Below are positions 5,420 to 8,060 of a stretch of DNA of 8,060 nucleotides, in pieces. A program made the translations under genes and the position numbers. The notes beneath the pieces are model-generated. The model had not been told where the DNA came from. It saw only the letters and a program-made list of their open reading frames with translations, and did not search any database. Source of the DNA: Chloroflexota bacterium (GTDB taxonomy: Bacteria > Chloroflexota > UBA6077); the NCBI GenBank assembly GCA_021806765.1, contig JAJZQR010000246.1, positions 1-8,060 of the forward strand, read 5' to 3'. How positions within the stretch are numbered: the first letter of the stretch is position 1; the number at the start of each line of letters is the position of its first letter.

Positions 5420-7720
5420 TTGGTTACCACCGAAACGACTACCAACGCCCTCGCAGGCCAACAGAAGATACCGGGCACCACGGGACGCTCGGACCGCTTC
5501 CTGGCCGGGCTGTTACTGGTGTTCTTCCTCGCCCTCTACCTGCTCACAGGGGGCGGCCACGGCTATAGCCCCGATGGAGAGTTCGCCTACCGCATCGGCC
5601 GCAGTCTGACCCTGGATCCCAAGCACGAGTACTTGAAGTCCATGGGAAAAGGGCTTTCCCAGTGGGGTATCATGGTGCCCCTGCTGTCGCAACCGATACA
5701 GTTGCTGGGCGACCCCCTGCTGAGGATCGTGCCCCAGAAAGACCACGCTACCGTCGATGGCCGGGACTACATCCTGGGGATCTTTCAAGAGAAAGGGCTG
5801 CCCGAGGATGCTCCGACGGTGGGCCCTCTGGGTCCAGGGGTAGCGGATAGCTACGTCCGCACCAACCTCAAAGTCGGACCTGCCACCTCCATCTCCATGA
5901 TCTCGTTCCTGGCCCTGTCCGAGGACATTCCCCAGAACACCACCGTTGCGGAACTTACCCTCACAGATGCATCCGGCAAGAAGATGGTCTTTCCAATTCG
6001 CGCGGGGGTGGAAACCGCCGAATGGAACAGGGGGAAGTCGGACAAAGAGGTGCAGCATGGACCGGCGCGAGTGGCCTCCATTTGGGCCGGCAATACCAGC
6101 GGACGCAACTACTTCGCGGAGTCTCCCCTCGGCAGCACCATGCAGCTGACAGGTTTCACTGTTCGCTACCTCCTACCGGAAGGACATCTGTACATCCGCG
6201 CCCTGGGGCTCCTGAACCAGGAGACGGGCAGCTTCGAGCAGATTCCGGACGATCATCGCTTCTGGTCTGTGAGAGAGAACGATGAATTCTTCTCCCGCAT
6301 GTTCTTCTCTTCATACAACGCCTTCATCACGGCCATCGGGTGCGTCCTGCTGTTCGCCCTGGTCCGCATGTTCGGCTACAGCCAGCTGGTCTCCTTAGCC
6401 GCCACCCTCATCTACGGTCTGGCGACCCTGGCCTGGCCCTACGCCAAGTTCGACTTCTCCGAGCCGACTCTGGTGATGTTCGTCCTGCTCACCCTCTACC
6501 TGATACTGCGTTGGGGGGAGGACCGTCGCAGTCGCTGGCTGCTGCTGGCCGGCATCACCGCCCTTGCATCGGTGGCAACCAAGTACTTCTCAGGGGTGCT
6601 GGTGCCTTTCATGCTGCTGGAGGTGATCCTGCTCCACTGGGAGAAGCACCCCTCCTTGAAGGAACTGCCACAGGCTGTGAAACCGGTCGCGCTGTTCTGC
6701 GCGCCCTTTGCGGTGGTAGCTGCTCCGGCCGTCTGGTATCTGAGCCATCGCTACGGCTACTACCCATCGATACTGGATGCCTGGGCAGGGGTGCAACGGG
6801 GATGGTTGCCCCTGCCGATGGACATCGGGCTGCGGGGGCTGCTCTTCAGCCCGGGGCGGAGCTTCTTTCTCTACTCGCCGCCCACGGTGCTGGCGATCCT
6901 GTCCGTCGTGCCTTTCGTGCGGCGGCACGGTCTCCGGACCATCGGGATCCTTGCCATCATCCTCATCTACTTCCTGATATACAGCAAGAAACCCGCCTGG
7001 CACGGGGGAGCCGGATGGGGCGCAAGGTATCAGGTCCTGATCATCCCGCTGGTGATCCTGCTAGTGACGCCGCTGATCCAGAAGGCCATCCACGAGAGGC
7101 ATCGATGGGCACGGTACGCCCTGGTGATCACCTTCATCCTCGGGGTGTCTTTCCAACTGCTTGGCGTCTCCATATACTTCGAGAACTACCTGGGGATGTT
7201 CCGCTATCAGATCGTCACACAGATGCCGGATCAGGGGGCAAAGTACGGCGGCGCCGACTACTACCCCTACTCCGCGGGACTGGACGACGGCAACTCCATC
7301 ACGGCCACCATCCTGGCCTGGCCCTTCAGCCCGATCCTGGCCCATTCATGGCTCCTGACCGGCAATCTCATGTCTATTGGTCCCTCCTTCCTGCAGCCCT
7401 ACAAGGAGAGATTACTCAATACACCCCCATGGAAGATGTTCTGGGGCATAGACGTCCTGCCCGACCACCCCGAGTACGGCCTGGCAGGGTTCGACTTCTG
7501 GTCCATGCAGCTCAGGACTAACTTCCCATCCAGCCCGGTTTTCCTGGCCATCGTTGCCCTGGCGGTCGCGCTCCTGGAGATCGCGATCGTAACCAGTGGC
7601 GCCAGACTGGCCTCGCTGCTGTTCGTCAAGTCGCCCTATCGCCGTGGAGCAGTAAGGGCCTGGGCCATTCTCTCTGTCCTGGCCCTGCTGTTGTTCGATG
7701 GCATCCACCTACTTATCTAG
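5420..7720 (+). CDS. Polytopic GT-C-like membrane glycosyltransferase with a large extracytoplasmic beta-rich domain
   Basis: This is a 766-residue integral membrane protein, probably using a polyprenyl-phosphate sugar outside the membrane. A first helix (about 27-43) is followed by YSPDGEFAYRIG (49-60), whose acidic residues sit where GT-C enzymes carry the catalytic Asp/Glu. Residues about 95-290 form an extracytoplasmic domain with VAELTLTDASG (176-186), FPIRAGVETAEW (191-202), and TVRYLLPEGHLYIRALGL (247-264). This resembles modules known from PMT/YfhO-type proteins but not the module in the upstream genes. About nine more helices follow (about 300-317, 321-339, 348-363, 373-389, 392-406, 424-440, 505-521, 537-552, 566-583), with GLLFSPGRSFFLYSPP (473-488) and HGGAGWGARY (528-537) typical of GT39/GT83-like proteins. 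Two last helices lie near 707-727 and 747-765. TTG start, 6 nt after the methyltransferase stop. Exact GT family and substrate are unassigned. Confidence 0.88.
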   Translation: MVTTETTTNALAGQQKIPGTTGRSDRFLAGLLLVFFLALYLLTGGGHGYSPDGEFAYRIGRSLTLDPKHEYLKSMGKGLSQWGIMVPLLSQPIQLLGDPLLRIVPQKDHATVDGRDYILGIFQEKGLPEDAPTVGPLGPGVADSYVRTNLKVGPATSISMISFLALSEDIPQNTTVAELTLTDASGKKMVFPIRAGVETAEWNRGKSDKEVQHGPARVASIWAGNTSGRNYFAESPLGSTMQLTGFTVRYLLPEGHLYIRALGLLNQETGSFEQIPDDHRFWSVRENDEFFSRMFFSSYNAFITAIGCVLLFALVRMFGYSQLVSLAATLIYGLATLAWPYAKFDFSEPTLVMFVLLTLYLILRWGEDRRSRWLLLAGITALASVATKYFSGVLVPFMLLEVILLHWEKHPSLKELPQAVKPVALFCAPFAVVAAPAVWYLSHRYGYYPSILDAWAGVQRGWLPLPMDIGLRGLLFSPGRSFFLYSPPTVLAILSVVPFVRRHGLRTIGILAIILIYFLIYSKKPAWHGGAGWGARYQVLIIPLVILLVTPLIQKAIHERHRWARYALVITFILGVSFQLLGVSIYFENYLGMFRYQIVTQMPDQGAKYGGADYYPYSAGLDDGNSITATILAWPFSPILAHSWLLTGNLMSIGPSFLQPYKERLLNTPPWKMFWGIDVLPDHPEYGLAGFDFWSMQLRTNFPSSPVFLAIVALAVALLEIAIVTSGARLASLLFVKSPYRRGAVRAWAILSVLALLLFDGIHLLI

Positions 7721-8060
7721 GCTGCTCGCGGCCCAGCGTGCTATCTCCTCCGTTGCCTTCCGATCCAGTCGGCAGAAGGATGCGGGCGCCTGTCTACTGT
7801 TGGTCATGCTGGCGATTGCTTTCCCCTGGCAGCTATCGCTGCTGGGCTACCTGCCCAGCTCCATCGATTTCGCCCTCCAGTACTATCCGAACCTGGCCTT
7901 CCTGGGACGTAGCCTGAAGACGGGCGAGTTGCCTCTCTGGAACCCCCACGTGTTCGCCGGCACCCCCTACCTGGCGGATCCCCAGTCGGGGGTGCTTTAC
8001 TTCCCCAACTGGCCCTTCCTGCTGCTGCTGAACACCGCCGACGCGGCTCGAGCCATCGTC
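7698..8060 (+). CDS. YfhO-like membrane protein, N-terminal part (3' truncated by window edge)
   Basis: An open frame without stops runs from the ATG at 7698 to the last base, giving 121 residues. A basic N-terminus (RSSRQK, 22-27) precedes a hydrophobic helix at about 30-50. It is followed by SIDFALQYYPNLAFLGRSL (55-73) and GELPLWNPHVFAGTPYLADP (76-95), then SGVLYFPNW. This LPLWNP...GTP...P-Q-SGVLY-P pattern is characteristic of YfhO and related GT-C-type membrane proteins that act on lipid-linked sugars outside the cell; Asp57 lies in the first loop, where such proteins carry a functional acidic residue. The start overlaps the preceding gene by 23 nt and has no clear Shine-Dalgarno sequence, so expression may depend on coupling. 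The next ATG would begin inside the first helix. A full-length relative would be several hundred residues longer. Confidence 0.82.
   Translation, partial: MASTYLSRLLAAQRAISSVAFRSSRQKDAGACLLLVMLAIAFPWQLSLLGYLPSSIDFALQYYPNLAFLGRSLKTGELPLWNPHVFAGTPYLADPQSGVLYFPNWPFLLLLNTADAARAIV

Noticed and set aside
6340..7521. Plus-strand open frame of 393 residues in another frame of the membrane transferase
   Set aside because: It has low-complexity Arg/Pro/Gly/His composition and no domain. The overlapping frame has clear membrane helices and GT-C motifs.
1..8060. CRISPR array, tRNA, rRNA, transposase, defence genes or prophage genes
   Set aside because: I saw no regularly spaced direct repeats, RNA gene signatures, transposase motifs or phage proteins anywhere in the window.

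Overview
The window is a stretch of high-GC bacterial DNA, densely coding on the + strand. It holds the inner part of a surface-polysaccharide or glycoconjugate biosynthesis operon. The style suggests an uncultured Chloroflexota-like bacterium: TTG and GTG starts, chained glycosyltransferases, GT-C membrane proteins with 'RAG-x-x-TAEW' extracytoplasmic modules, and interspersed palindromic repeats. No ribosomal or taxonomic marker is present, so this placement is tentative.

Layout: (1) 1-1055, the C-terminal part of a GT2 glycosyltransferase that begins before the window. It carries a beta-rich tail module and a coiled coil, and a 72-bp palindrome is inserted in frame into the module. (2) 1056-1206, an intergenic gap filled largely by a multi-hairpin palindromic element, followed by a strong ribosome binding site. 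(3) 1207-2607, a GT2 glycosyltransferase whose catalytic domain is interrupted by about 129 residues. (4) 2604-4187, a GT4 glycosyltransferase with about 126 extra residues in its N-terminal Rossmann domain. (5) 4184-5413, a class I SAM methyltransferase with a C-terminal module. (6) 5420-7720, a polytopic GT-C-like membrane protein with a large extracytoplasmic domain. (7) 7698-8060 and beyond, the start of a YfhO-like membrane protein cut by the window end.

Genes 2 to 6 are tightly linked. There are two 4-nt GTGA overlaps, one 6-nt gap and one 23-nt overlap, so they are probably co-transcribed and translationally coupled. The likely division of labour is that the GT2, GT4 and methyltransferase proteins build and decorate a lipid-linked glycan on the cytoplasmic side, while the two membrane proteins act on polyprenyl-phosphate-linked sugars or glycans on the outer face.

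The main discovery is a beta-sandwich-like module of about 115-165 residues. Its signature is G-[FW]-[FY]-x-x-E, then RWT or a related motif, and finally D-x-R-[DE]-[LI]-G-[VI]-x-V. It occurs in four consecutive but otherwise unrelated enzymes: C-terminal to a GT2, inside a GT2, inside a GT4, and C-terminal to a methyltransferase. In the second GT2 its closing segment lies before its opening segment, which reads as a circular permutation. The second notable signal is the palindromic repeat in gene 1: its 72 bp add exactly 24 codons and leave the reading frame open.
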